From an uncultured Bacteroidota bacterium (lineage in GTDB: Bacteria > Bacteroidota > Bacteroidia > Bacteroidales > 4484-276), in the NCBI GenBank assembly GCA_903930725.1, contig CAIYZW010001051.1:1-6283 (forward strand): 6,283 nt of DNA, read 5' to 3'. Position numbers and translations under genes: made by a program. Under the pieces are notes generated by a model, which was not told the origin of the DNA, searched no databases, and was given only the letters and a program-made list of their open reading frames with translations. This document shows positions 1-6,283 of the stretch, one piece after another (the stretch's first letter is position 1; the number at the start of each line of letters is the position of its first letter).

Positions 1-294
1 CAACCTGAAATTGGTGTTGATGAACTTCAGTTAGTTTCAATTGCTGAACCAATTTCAACGAACAACTCCTCTATAAATATATATCCTAATCCTGCAGATC
101 AGATGGTAACGATTTCCGCCAAAAACGGGGCTGTCCTTATAGAAGCAAATATCTATAACAATTTAGGACACAATGTTTACACGGGAATACTTGTCGATAA
201 TACACTCGATATTTCAAAGCTTCAACCGGGAATATACATTGTTGAACTTATGACCGATCAAGGGAAAATGAGGGGAAAACTGATTGTTGAATAG
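1..294 (+). CDS. C-terminal end of a T9SS-secreted protein (5' partial)
   Basis: The reading frame is open from base 1 to the TAG stop and gives the last 97 residues of a longer protein. Residues 25-97 form a type A T9SS sorting domain: it opens with INIYPNP, continues with a beta-rich stretch (NIYNNLG, then LDISKLQPGIYIVEL) and closes with the basic GKLIVE tail. In this family the domain directs export across the outer membrane and is removed or anchored at the cell surface. The remaining 24 residues show no recognisable fold, so the enzymatic or binding role is unknown. Its last 48 residues match the tail of the neighbouring protease at 27 positions, and only 29 bases separate the genes, so the two are likely co-transcribed and exported by the same machinery. 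An internal ATG at 103 lies inside the sorting domain and is not a credible start. Confidence 0.9.
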   Translation, partial: QPEIGVDELQLVSIAEPISTNNSSINIYPNPADQMVTISAKNGAVLIEANIYNNLGHNVYTGILVDNTLDISKLQPGIYIVELMTDQGKMRGKLIVE

Positions 295-323
295 ATGAAA
301 ACAATTGTTCAAATTTAGAAAGC

Positions 324-3300
324 ATGAAAACATTTTCAAAAAGTTCGATTATCGCTATAACCTTGATTGTTATTGGTTTTACTGCACAAAGCCAGAACAG
401 GTCATCTAATGCCAAATCCGGGCAAACCATTGTTCGCGAACAAGTGGATACTGAATCTCTAAAAGCCAGATATGCGCAGGGAGGAATCACCCTCAAGCTC
501 AAAAAAGGTGTTGGCGATTACGGGAAACAAACCGGTACCGTACGATTTGGTATTCAGTCGTTGGATGATAAAACCGCTCTTTTTGAAGTTTACCAGTTGG
601 ATAAACTTTTCAGGTACAACCCGGCGAAACTCAGACCGGATTTACCCGACCTGTCGCGTATTTATAAAATTTCGTTTCCTGAAAAATATTCCGTTGATGA
701 GGTTGTTGAGGCATTCTCTTCCGACCCGAATGTTGAATATGCCGAATCCATCCCGATCGGCCACCTGGCAGAAATTCCAAATGATTCCTTGTACGCCATG
801 ATGCAGCATTTGCCGCAGATTTGGGCGCCGCAAGCCTGGAATATCCACAAGGGCGAAAACGGAACTGAAGAAATCGTGATTGCCATTAACGATACCGGTG
901 TGGACTGGGAACACGAAGACCTGATGAGCAATATCTGGCAAAACCTTGCCGAAGATGCCGACAACGACGGCCACACCATCGAATACAACGGAACCCAATG
1001 GGTACTCGATCCTGGCGACCTGAACGGTGTGGACGATGATGGAAATGGTTTTACAGATGATTTGGCTGGCTGGAATTTCTTTACAAACACCGGCGATCCA
1101 AACCCCATCCCTGGAAATCCCATGCTAGATCACGGCACACATTGTGCCGGTATTGCCGCCGGAGTTACAAACAACGGAACCGGCATTGCCAGCATAAGCT
1201 GGAATGTGAAAGTGATGGGAATTTGTATTGACAATAACAATACTGTTCCTTTTGCTTATGATGGCATTATCTATGCCGCCGAAAACGGGGCTGACATCAT
1301 TTCGAACAGTTGGGGCGGACCAGTCTTTAACAATGCACACCAGGAAGCAGTTTCGTACGCTGCAGGGCTGGGCAGTATTATCCTGGGTTGCGCCCATAAC
1401 CAGAACGAACCAATTGCGATCTATCCTGCCTCATATCAGAATGTCATCTCAGTTGCAGCCGTCAGCGCGGACGATACAAAGGCGCCTTATTCAAATTACA
1501 ACCTGGCGGTGGATATTTCGGCACCCGGCGGTGGCATGGATCCCGGCATACTAAGCACCATCGTTGGAAACCAGTACGCCTATTATCAGGGAACTTCGAT
1601 GGCAACGCCAATGGTTGCCGGTTGCTTAGGATTATTAAAATCGTACCGGCCTGACTGGCCGAACGATCAACTCATCACGCAGGTTCTGGGAACTGCAGAT
1701 AATATTGATTCGCTCAACCCCAATTACATCAATATGTTAGGCACTGGCAGGGTTAACGCTTACCGGATGCTCACCCAGGAAAATGTGCTTCCATTTCTGA
1801 AATTAGAATTGCTTTCGGTTAATCCTGCAGATGCCAACGGAAACGGTATCAATGAACAGGGTGAAAATGTGACACTGAATTTCAATTTGAAAAATTATGC
1901 ACAAGGTCTGGACGCTGAAAATGTCATCGTTTCCATTTCGGCTGATGATCCTCAAATCAGCATCCTCAGCGGATCATGTACCTTAACCATCCCGTCAGAT
2001 ACAACTTTCGCCATCAACAATCAGTTCCAGATACAGGTTGCATCAGATGCAAGCCCTCATGTTGCTCAGTTCACGCTTCATTTCGAAACAAATTCTCCTG
2101 TTTTGATGGGTCAGGATATTGTTTTTGATGTCCTGGTAGCTCCTTCAGGAATTTTTGTGTTCGAAGGCATTGAAAACGGGCGGGATTACAGTGGCTCATA
2201 TATTGGCTGGTTTTTGGATCATCTCGGTTATGATTATTGCTATGCCAATACTTTTCCTTCATTGATGGGTTTCGAAACGGTGTTTTTGTCATTCGGGAAC
2301 TCCGGCGAAAATATGGATAAGGGTACACCTTTTAAACAAAACCAGTCGCTTATGATTCAGCATTACCTCGAAGGTGGAGGAAAACTTTATGTGGAGATGG
2401 GTGGGATGTTCTATAAAATGAATCATGAAAGTTTTACCAACAGGCAGGTTATGAAGCAATTGTTTGGTGTGAGCAGTTTTGTTATGACTGATATTGAAAA
2501 TCCGGTTGGAACCCTCGTGGGGGTAGCTGGTACACCCGCTGAAGGGATGTTGTTTGCCGGTTCAGATCAGATGGTAAACTGGCATATCGACAAGCTGAAT
2601 CCTGCAACATCAGCAAATACGCCCTTTTATGAACAGGATTTCGGCAATATAGCCATCATGAATGATGGTTCGGCTACATACAACCATAAAACTTTTTATT
2701 TCGGTTATTCTTTGGCAGAACTCCGCGACAGGAATGCCCTCAGTTCGCGGTACAACGTACTTTTGAAAACGATGGAGTTTTTCGGTTACACCTTTCCTCC
2801 GGGATATATTTTGTCGAATTTCATCACCGATAAAACAGCAGGCGGACCACCGCTGCAGGTTCAGTTTACCGATATTTCTATCAGCGATCCGGTTTACCCG
2901 GTTCTTTCATGGCAATGGGATTTCGACAACGATGGTACAATCGACTCCGATGAGCAGAATCCGGCATGGACTTACAATGAGCCGGGCTTGTACACTGTAA
3001 AGCTGATTACCTCTAATGGGATGAAATCGGATACTTTAGTTATGGATGATTTGATTAATGTGAATACAGGTTATCTTGTTTACGAGGGCGTTGCCGATGG
3101 GATTGATTACAGCGGTGCTTTCATCAGGGATTTTCTGCTGGAAAATGCTTACGCCGTAACCTATCGGAATATTTTGCCCGAAAGCCTGGATGGATTTTCG
3201 GCCGTATTCCTCTCCTATGGAAATTCCGGATCAGAACGAACCCTCTTAAGTGACCAGATGGCGCTGACTATCCGCGAATACCTCGAAAACGGTGGCTATG

Positions 3301-3950
3301 TTTACCTCGAAGGCGGCGATGTATTGGGGAACGACCAATCTTCAAACACATCTCTGCTGAGCCTGTTTGGGCTAATGATCACCACAGATGGAACCGGAGT
3401 AAATCCAATCAACAGCCTTGAAGGAAAACCGACCGCCATTACCCACGACCTGGTCTTCACCGGCAGCAGCCAGGCTTCCTGTGAGTCGATTGATAAATAT
3501 GCGCAATCGTCCAACGGCAAGATTGCCTTCGTTGAAAACGGTTACGGGACTGTGGCTGTGCAGCAAAGTATAGCCGATGGCCGCCGTACATTTTGTTTTT
3601 CGTATGCCTTATCCCGGTTAACCGATGGTGAATTTCCAAATACGCGTGAAGAATTGCTGAACCGCATTCTAAACTTTTTCGACATTTATACCGCTGTTCC
3701 TGAAGTTGAAAACCGACAAACCTCATCGTTTGAAATCTATCCAAACCCGGGCAATAATGTGCTGACTATTTCCAATCCGAAAAAAATAATGATCGAAAAT
3801 ATCACTATTTATAACCTAGCCGGTCAAAAAGTACTGCAAGGCAAACCGGTAAATAATACGCTGGATATTTCAAAACTTCTGCCGGGGATGTACTTTATTG
3901 AGCTGGCAACCAACCATGGAAATGTAAGGAAAAAACTGATGGTTGAATAA
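324..3950 (+). CDS. Secreted subtilisin-like (S8) serine protease with PKD and T9SS sorting domains
   Basis: This is a 1208-residue extracellular or surface-anchored endopeptidase. Residues 1-24 form a signal peptide with a hydrophobic IIAITLIVIGF core. Residues ~36-150 resemble the fervidolysin-type prodomain, ending in DPNVEYAES. The S8 catalytic domain spans ~183-475: Asp190 in NDTGVD, His270 in DHGTHCAG and Ser425 in GTSMATP. A DDDGNGFTDDLAGWNF insertion between Asp and His is typical of this subgroup and may bind calcium. The oxyanion Asn is probably Asn359 in CAHN, where most relatives have AGN. Next come an Ig/CARDB-like region (~491-606), a Rossmann-like module (611-822), a PKD domain (~828-914, core WQWDFDNDGTIDSDEQNP), a second module (918-1121) and the T9SS sorting domain (~1136-1208, EIYPNPGNN to KKLMVE). 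No internal stop or frameshift is seen. The ATG at 324 is chosen because it directly starts the signal peptide. Protease identity is secure; the substrate is unknown. Confidence 0.95.
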   Translation: MKTFSKSSIIAITLIVIGFTAQSQNRSSNAKSGQTIVREQVDTESLKARYAQGGITLKLKKGVGDYGKQTGTVRFGIQSLDDKTALFEVYQLDKLFRYNPAKLRPDLPDLSRIYKISFPEKYSVDEVVEAFSSDPNVEYAESIPIGHLAEIPNDSLYAMMQHLPQIWAPQAWNIHKGENGTEEIVIAINDTGVDWEHEDLMSNIWQNLAEDADNDGHTIEYNGTQWVLDPGDLNGVDDDGNGFTDDLAGWNFFTNTGDPNPIPGNPMLDHGTHCAGIAAGVTNNGTGIASISWNVKVMGICIDNNNTVPFAYDGIIYAAENGADIISNSWGGPVFNNAHQEAVSYAAGLGSIILGCAHNQNEPIAIYPASYQNVISVAAVSADDTKAPYSNYNLAVDISAPGGGMDPGILSTIVGNQYAYYQGTSMATPMVAGCLGLLKSYRPDWPNDQLITQVLGTADNIDSLNPNYINMLGTGRVNAYRMLTQENVLPFLKLELLSVNPADANGNGINEQGENVTLNFNLKNYAQGLDAENVIVSISADDPQISILSGSCTLTIPSDTTFAINNQFQIQVASDASPHVAQFTLHFETNSPVLMGQDIVFDVLVAPSGIFVFEGIENGRDYSGSYIGWFLDHLGYDYCYANTFPSLMGFETVFLSFGNSGENMDKGTPFKQNQSLMIQHYLEGGGKLYVEMGGMFYKMNHESFTNRQVMKQLFGVSSFVMTDIENPVGTLVGVAGTPAEGMLFAGSDQMVNWHIDKLNPATSANTPFYEQDFGNIAIMNDGSATYNHKTFYFGYSLAELRDRNALSSRYNVLLKTMEFFGYTFPPGYILSNFITDKTAGGPPLQVQFTDISISDPVYPVLSWQWDFDNDGTIDSDEQNPAWTYNEPGLYTVKLITSNGMKSDTLVMDDLINVNTGYLVYEGVADGIDYSGAFIRDFLLENAYAVTYRNILPESLDGFSAVFLSYGNSGSERTLLSDQMALTIREYLENGGYVYLEGGDVLGNDQSSNTSLLSLFGLMITTDGTGVNPINSLEGKPTAITHDLVFTGSSQASCESIDKYAQSSNGKIAFVENGYGTVAVQQSIADGRRTFCFSYALSRLTDGEFPNTREELLNRILNFFDIYTAVPEVENRQTSSFEIYPNPGNNVLTISNPKKIMIENITIYNLAGQKVLQGKPVNNTLDISKLLPGMYFIELATNHGNVRKKLMVE
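2154..2789 (+). repeat. Protein-level internal repeat, copy A, in the S8 protease
   Basis: Residues 611-822 of the protease form the first copy of a duplicated module. It starts FVFEGIENGRDYSG, passes through ETVFLSFGNSG and a MIQHYLEGGGKLYVEMGG strand, and ends LLKTMEFFGY. About 26 of the first 51 residues match copy B, and the rest aligns at a lower level. The pattern of alternating hydrophobic strands and helices with a GGGKLYVE element suggests a Rossmann/flavodoxin-like fold of the glutamine amidotransferase-like (ThuA-like) type. No catalytic Cys-His pair is evident, so a binding or structural role is more likely than catalysis. Fold assignment is inference; the duplication itself is visible. 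Confidence 0.8.
3075..3686 (+). repeat. Protein-level internal repeat, copy B, in the S8 protease
   Basis: Residues 918-1121 are the second copy of the module, starting LVYEGVADGIDYSG, with AVFLSYGNSG, then TIREYLENGGYVYLEGGD, and ending LLNRILNFFDI. It differs from copy A by a shorter middle part (204 against 212 residues). The two copies are separated by the PKD domain, so the order is module-PKD-module rather than a simple tandem. Divergence at both protein and DNA level indicates an old duplication. Confidence 0.8.
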
Positions 3951-3974
3951 ATTGTAATTGGATTGATAAAACTA

Positions 3975-4007
3975 AAAAGCCCGCCAGTTCAATACCGGCG
4001 GGCTTTT
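3975..4007. terminator. Bidirectional rho-independent terminator
   Basis: A perfect 11-bp stem, AAAAGCCCGCC at 3975-3985 with GGCGGGCTTTT at 3997-4007, encloses an 11-base loop. The G/C-rich core is followed by TTTT on each strand because the A tract on the left becomes a T tract when read on the minus strand. It lies 24 bases after the protease stop and 21 bases after the stop of the convergent Crp/Fnr-family gene, so it can end transcription from both. Confidence 0.92.
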
Positions 4008-4028
4008 CTTCTGCTAGCTTTTCTTTAA

Positions 4029-4724
4029 TTAACCCTTTAGCCAAATCATTCTGATAGCTTCCGGATTTACTAATTCCAGATCATTATTCGTTATTTTTAT
4101 CAATCCTTCTTTTTGAAAATCCCGCAATATTTTTCGTGCGCTGTCAACGGATATTTCCGAAAGATCAGCCAGGTCCTGTCGCGAAAAAGTGATACTATTT
4201 TCGCTCTTTTCAAAGACTTCTTCGAAGAGATAAAGCAATGTATAAGCCATTCTTCCTGCAAGCTGTTTCTTTGTAAGCGACATCAGCCTGTTGTAAACAG
4301 ATATTACTTTCTCGCTGAAATCTTTCATAAAGGCAACGGCAAACGCTTTATTCTGGTTAAGGATATTCTTAAATACAAGTAAATCAATAAAACAAACGGA
4401 CGATTCTTTCATTGCAGATACTGTATAATGATGCATTTGATCATAGTAGATTCCCGGCCCGCCGATAAAATTTGATGGTTTAACTATCCTGAGAATCGTG
4501 TTGTTCTGGCCTTCCCGCTCCAGGTAAACTTTTACCAGTCCAGAATTAACAGAAATAACATGCGACATAAACGCGCCCTGCTTCTGAATGACCTCTCCGG
4601 CATTAAAGCGCACATATACCCTGTTTTCTGCAATCATCTGAAGTTCTACATCTGTTAACATGTTGAACATTGCAGATCTGCGCGAACAGATTGCGCAATC
4701 GTTTTGATCTTTACACTTTTCCAT
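4029..4724 (-). CDS. Crp/Fnr-family transcriptional regulator with FNR-like cysteines
   Basis: This 231-residue protein is of normal length for the family. Residues ~25-118 form the cyclic-nucleotide-binding-like beta-roll (FNAGEVIQKQG, then SGLVKVYLEREGQ), ~125-155 the dimerisation helix, and ~178-213 a winged helix-turn-helix with recognition helix SVDSARKILRDFQKEG. The pocket segment IGGPGIYYDQMHHYTV lacks the Gly-Glu and Arg-Ser/Thr residues with which CRP holds cAMP, so cAMP is an unlikely ligand. Cys4, Cys10 and Cys13 sit in the N-terminal arm. Cys111, in ESSVCFI, falls at the place of FNR Cys122 (TSMVCEI). An oxygen- or NO-sensitive Fe-S cluster is therefore plausible, but cysteine spacing differs from E. 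coli FNR. The ATG at 4724 is kept because it includes all the cysteines; upstream sequence is A/T-rich. The gene converges on the protease and is divergent from the beta-helix gene. Family assignment is firm; ligand is inference. Confidence 0.93.
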   Translation of the reverse strand: MEKCKDQNDCAICSRRSAMFNMLTDVELQMIAENRVYVRFNAGEVIQKQGAFMSHVISVNSGLVKVYLEREGQNNTILRIVKPSNFIGGPGIYYDQMHHYTVSAMKESSVCFIDLLVFKNILNQNKAFAVAFMKDFSEKVISVYNRLMSLTKKQLAGRMAYTLLYLFEEVFEKSENSITFSRQDLADLSEISVDSARKILRDFQKEGLIKITNNDLELVNPEAIRMIWLKG

Positions 4725-4866
4725 AATTTATTAATCTTGGGAATTATCCGCTAACTGCACAAGAACAACATTTCCGGGACACTTTCAGGATAACGCATTA
4801 ATAATTGAAAAATGATTGTGGGAATTTTTTTACAATCTCTTGTTATGATCTTGCCCAAATACCCGG

Positions 4867-4880
4867 TTGATATATATCAA
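4867..4880. promoter_or_regulatory. Perfect FNR-type operator (TTGAT-N4-ATCAA)
   Basis: TTGATATATATCAA is an exact 14-bp palindrome and matches the classical FNR consensus TTGAT-N4-ATCAA at all ten defined bases. It lies 142 bases upstream of the Crp/Fnr-family start codon and 377 bases upstream of the beta-helix start codon. Its centre (4873.5) is about 33 bases from the centre of a plus-strand TATTAT hexamer at 4904-4909, the spacing of an activating site centred near -41.5. The match and spacing are seen; binding and direction of control are inferred. Confidence 0.6.
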
Positions 4881-5074
4881 TCTTAATCCGATTCAGAACC
4901 CTGTATTATCTGAAATATTTACCTGGGAAATCTGATCTTTTCGTAACAAGCTTACAAAGGTAAATAAATATCTATATATATCTTTATGTTCTTCAATTTT
5001 TCTCGCCCTACTATAACAATCTTGCTAACATTACTTCAGTTTTAGGTTATTCCTTTTGCTCCGCCAGTTCCTGC

Positions 5075-5090
5075 CAGAAATAAATTTCTG
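5075..5090. repeat. 16-bp inverted repeat in the intergenic region
   Basis: CAGAAAT at 5075-5081 and ATTTCTG at 5084-5090 are perfect reverse complements separated by AA. The arm length and short spacer suit a dimeric DNA-binding protein better than an RNA hairpin, since a two-base loop is too tight and no T tract follows. It lies 167 bases upstream of the beta-helix start. It has no relation to the FNR-type box, and its function is unknown. Confidence 0.35.
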
Positions 5091-5257
5091 TGCATTGTTA
5101 GTTATCCGGTCCAATTAGGTACTATAAAATACAGGTAATAATCTGATACAGCTTTTCTTACTAATCCCGGTGAAAGGCTTAAATGTTAATCAAATCAAAA
5201 TTCCTGATGTTCAAAAAAAGTGAATTTCAAATATGTGAAACTTTAACAATCAAAATA

Positions 5258-6283
5258 ATGAGAAATCGAATTTTACTTCATTTTACAATTTTCAGCATTG
5301 CTATTATACATAATCTGCTGATAATCCAACCAGTTATAGGACAAACGGACAGGTATTGGTCTGGTAACGGTCCCAGTGATAATATTGACCAGGTGGCGAA
5401 TTGGTGGGGCGGAGTGAATCCTGCCTCCGGCGACAACCTGTATTTCAACAATACCGGTACCCGCCATTGGGCTTATTCGAATTATGGAGCTGGTTCCTAT
5501 TTTAACTTTTTCATCTCATATAGTGGTGCCAATGGTATTAAACTTTATGGAGATAATACTTATGCTAAAAAATTTGAAAACAACAGCGACGGAAGCCTTC
5601 TGGAGCTAAGCCCAAGCAGTGCCTCCGCAGGCAGCAGGGAAATCGGGAACCGTATAAACAATGATCTGGAGATTAACCCGGTCGGCACCGGGGGCATACT
5701 GGTTTCCTGCGACAAAATATCCATGGATAATACAGGCGGGGCCCGGAATTTGAAAGTATATGGAACCAACACATTAACCGTTAATGGAATCATTTACGAG
5801 AAAAATGGTACGGGAGCTACTTTGCAAATAATGCCGGCTGCAACTGCTACTGTTGACTTAAAGGGCAATTCCACCTTTACCGGATTAACAACAATCAATG
5901 GCGGTGTTCTGCAATGCGATGCTGCGGGCGGGGCGTTATTATCAACAAATGCGGTAACTGTAAACGGAGGAAAACTTCAGATAAAGCAATCACAGACACT
6001 TGGTAATTTAACTTTAACTTCAGGTACCCTGCAGGTGGATGCCGGGCAGACCCTTACCATAAACGGTACTTTCGATATTTCAGGTGCTGCCACATTAAGC
6101 GTATCTGGAACAATCGTTTACGGAAGCGGTGCTACTTTAAAGTATTCCGGAGGTGGAAGAACAACATCAAGCATAGAATGGCCGGCAACAAACGGTCCGA
6201 CAAATGTGACTATCAATACCACAGCAGCCACAATCATACTGCATGCTTCCCGCACCATTACAGGAGATTTCACTGTAACTAAC
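5258..6283 (+). CDS. Secreted beta-helix protein with autotransporter-type beta-strand repeats (3' partial)
   Basis: An open frame of 342 codons runs from ATG 5258 to the last base without a stop, so the C-terminus is missing. Residues 1-28 form a signal peptide with a hydrophobic LLHFTIFSIAIIHNLLII core and likely cleavage before Gln29 (VIG-QT). The mature start (RYWSGNG, then QVANWWGGVNPASGDNLYF) is the usual opening of large bacterial surface proteins carrying the autotransporter-associated beta-strand repeat. A clear repeat unit is LKGNSTFTGLTTINGGVLQC (201-220). Further short strands such as AVTVNGGKLQI and NLTLTSGTLQV (232-260) follow, rich in Gly, Asn, Thr and Val. A right-handed beta-helix at the cell surface is expected, probably exported by T9SS like its neighbours, though the sorting domain would lie outside the window. 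An in-frame ATG at 5183, preceded by a GAAAGG element and immediately by a stop codon, would add 25 residues; 5258 is preferred because it gives a normal signal peptide. Substrate or adhesion role is unknown. Confidence 0.85.
   Translation, partial: MRNRILLHFTIFSIAIIHNLLIIQPVIGQTDRYWSGNGPSDNIDQVANWWGGVNPASGDNLYFNNTGTRHWAYSNYGAGSYFNFFISYSGANGIKLYGDNTYAKKFENNSDGSLLELSPSSASAGSREIGNRINNDLEINPVGTGGILVSCDKISMDNTGGARNLKVYGTNTLTVNGIIYEKNGTGATLQIMPAATATVDLKGNSTFTGLTTINGGVLQCDAAGGALLSTNAVTVNGGKLQIKQSQTLGNLTLTSGTLQVDAGQTLTINGTFDISGAATLSVSGTIVYGSGATLKYSGGGRTTSSIEWPATNGPTNVTINTTAATIILHASRTITGDFTVTN

Larger units (their letters stand above)
4725..5257. other. Divergent intergenic region
   Basis: These 533 bases separate the Crp/Fnr-family gene from the beta-helix gene and are markedly A/T-rich, with runs such as ATCTATATATATC near 4970-4983. 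Stop codons occur throughout, and I see no convincing gene, tRNA, rRNA or known riboswitch. Contents that can be named are the FNR-type palindrome (4867-4880), a TATTAT hexamer (4904-4909) and a 16-bp inverted repeat (5075-5090). No complete Bacteroidota promoter (a TTG element about 20 bases before TAnnTTTG) could be identified for either gene. If the beta-helix gene is transcribed from near the FNR-type box, its mRNA would carry a leader of more than 300 bases. Confidence 0.7.

Noticed and set aside
295..318. A 7-codon frame (ATGAAAAC start) directly after the first gene's stop, echoing the real start at 324
   Set aside because: It is too short and in a different frame from the protease; the similarity is only ATGAAAAC, common at Bacteroidota gene starts.
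642..1123. Minus-strand open frames of 118 and 153 codons
   Set aside because: They are antisense to the conserved prodomain and catalytic domain of the S8 protease and overlap each other; they look like chance frames.
4113..4382. Plus-strand open frame of 89 codons
   Set aside because: It is antisense to the Crp/Fnr-family gene, whose protein is clearly recognisable; the translation has no family features.
4955..4962. Minus-strand TACCTTTG, a match to the Bacteroidota -7 element TAnnTTTG
   Set aside because: No TTG element lies at the required distance upstream, and one such match is not surprising in about 530 bases read on both strands.
4986..5045. A 19-codon plus-strand frame (MFFNFSRPTI start, hydrophobic)
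   Set aside because: It has no ribosome-binding element and lies in A/T-rich sequence where short hydrophobic frames arise by chance.
5061..5070. CCGCCAGTTC, identical to ten bases inside the terminator at 3981-3990
   Set aside because: The matching arm GGCGGG is absent here, so no hairpin forms; a ten-base match alone can occur by chance.
5560..5793. Minus-strand open frame of 77 codons
   Set aside because: It lies fully inside the open frame of the beta-helix protein on the plus strand, and its translation shows no domain or plausible start context. The same holds for the 64-codon minus-strand frame at 5273-5467.

Overview
The window reads as chromosomal DNA from a member of the Bacteroidota, probably an environmental or anaerobic lineage. 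Two consecutive proteins end in a type A C-terminal sorting domain of the type IX secretion system (T9SS), with an IYPNP motif and a KLxVE tail. That secretion system is confined to this phylum and close relatives. Start codons are preceded by A/T-rich sequence without strong Shine-Dalgarno motifs, which also fits. The genus cannot be fixed from this sequence.

Layout: (1) Positions 1-294 hold the last 97 codons of a secreted protein whose function lies outside the window; only its T9SS sorting domain is visible. (2) After a 29-base gap, 324-3950 encodes a 1208-residue secreted subtilisin-like (S8) protease. Its order is signal peptide, prodomain, catalytic domain with an intact Asp190/His270/Ser425 triad, Ig/CARDB-like domain, a ~210-residue Rossmann-like module, PKD domain, a second copy of that module, and the T9SS sorting domain. 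These two genes are probably co-transcribed. (3) A symmetric hairpin at 3975-4007 ends transcription from both sides. (4) 4029-4724 on the minus strand encodes a Crp/Fnr-family regulator. It has three N-terminal cysteines plus a fourth at the position of the FNR core cysteine, so it is a candidate oxygen- or NO-responsive Fe-S sensor. (5) A 533-base A/T-rich intergenic region follows. It contains a perfect FNR-type palindrome (TTGAT-ATAT-ATCAA) and a separate 16-bp inverted repeat. (6) From 5258 an open frame runs off the right edge. It encodes the first 342 residues of a secreted, probably beta-helical surface protein with autotransporter-type beta-strand repeats.

Taken together this looks like a cell-surface/secretome neighbourhood with a redox-type regulator set between the protease and the beta-helix gene. 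The regulator and beta-helix gene are divergent and share the intergenic region holding the FNR-type box. Control of either gene by that box is an inference. I found no mobile element, CRISPR array, tRNA or rRNA, and no clear sign of a wholly new multi-gene system. The most distinctive items are the four-cysteine regulator beside a consensus FNR box and the duplicated module around the PKD domain in the protease.
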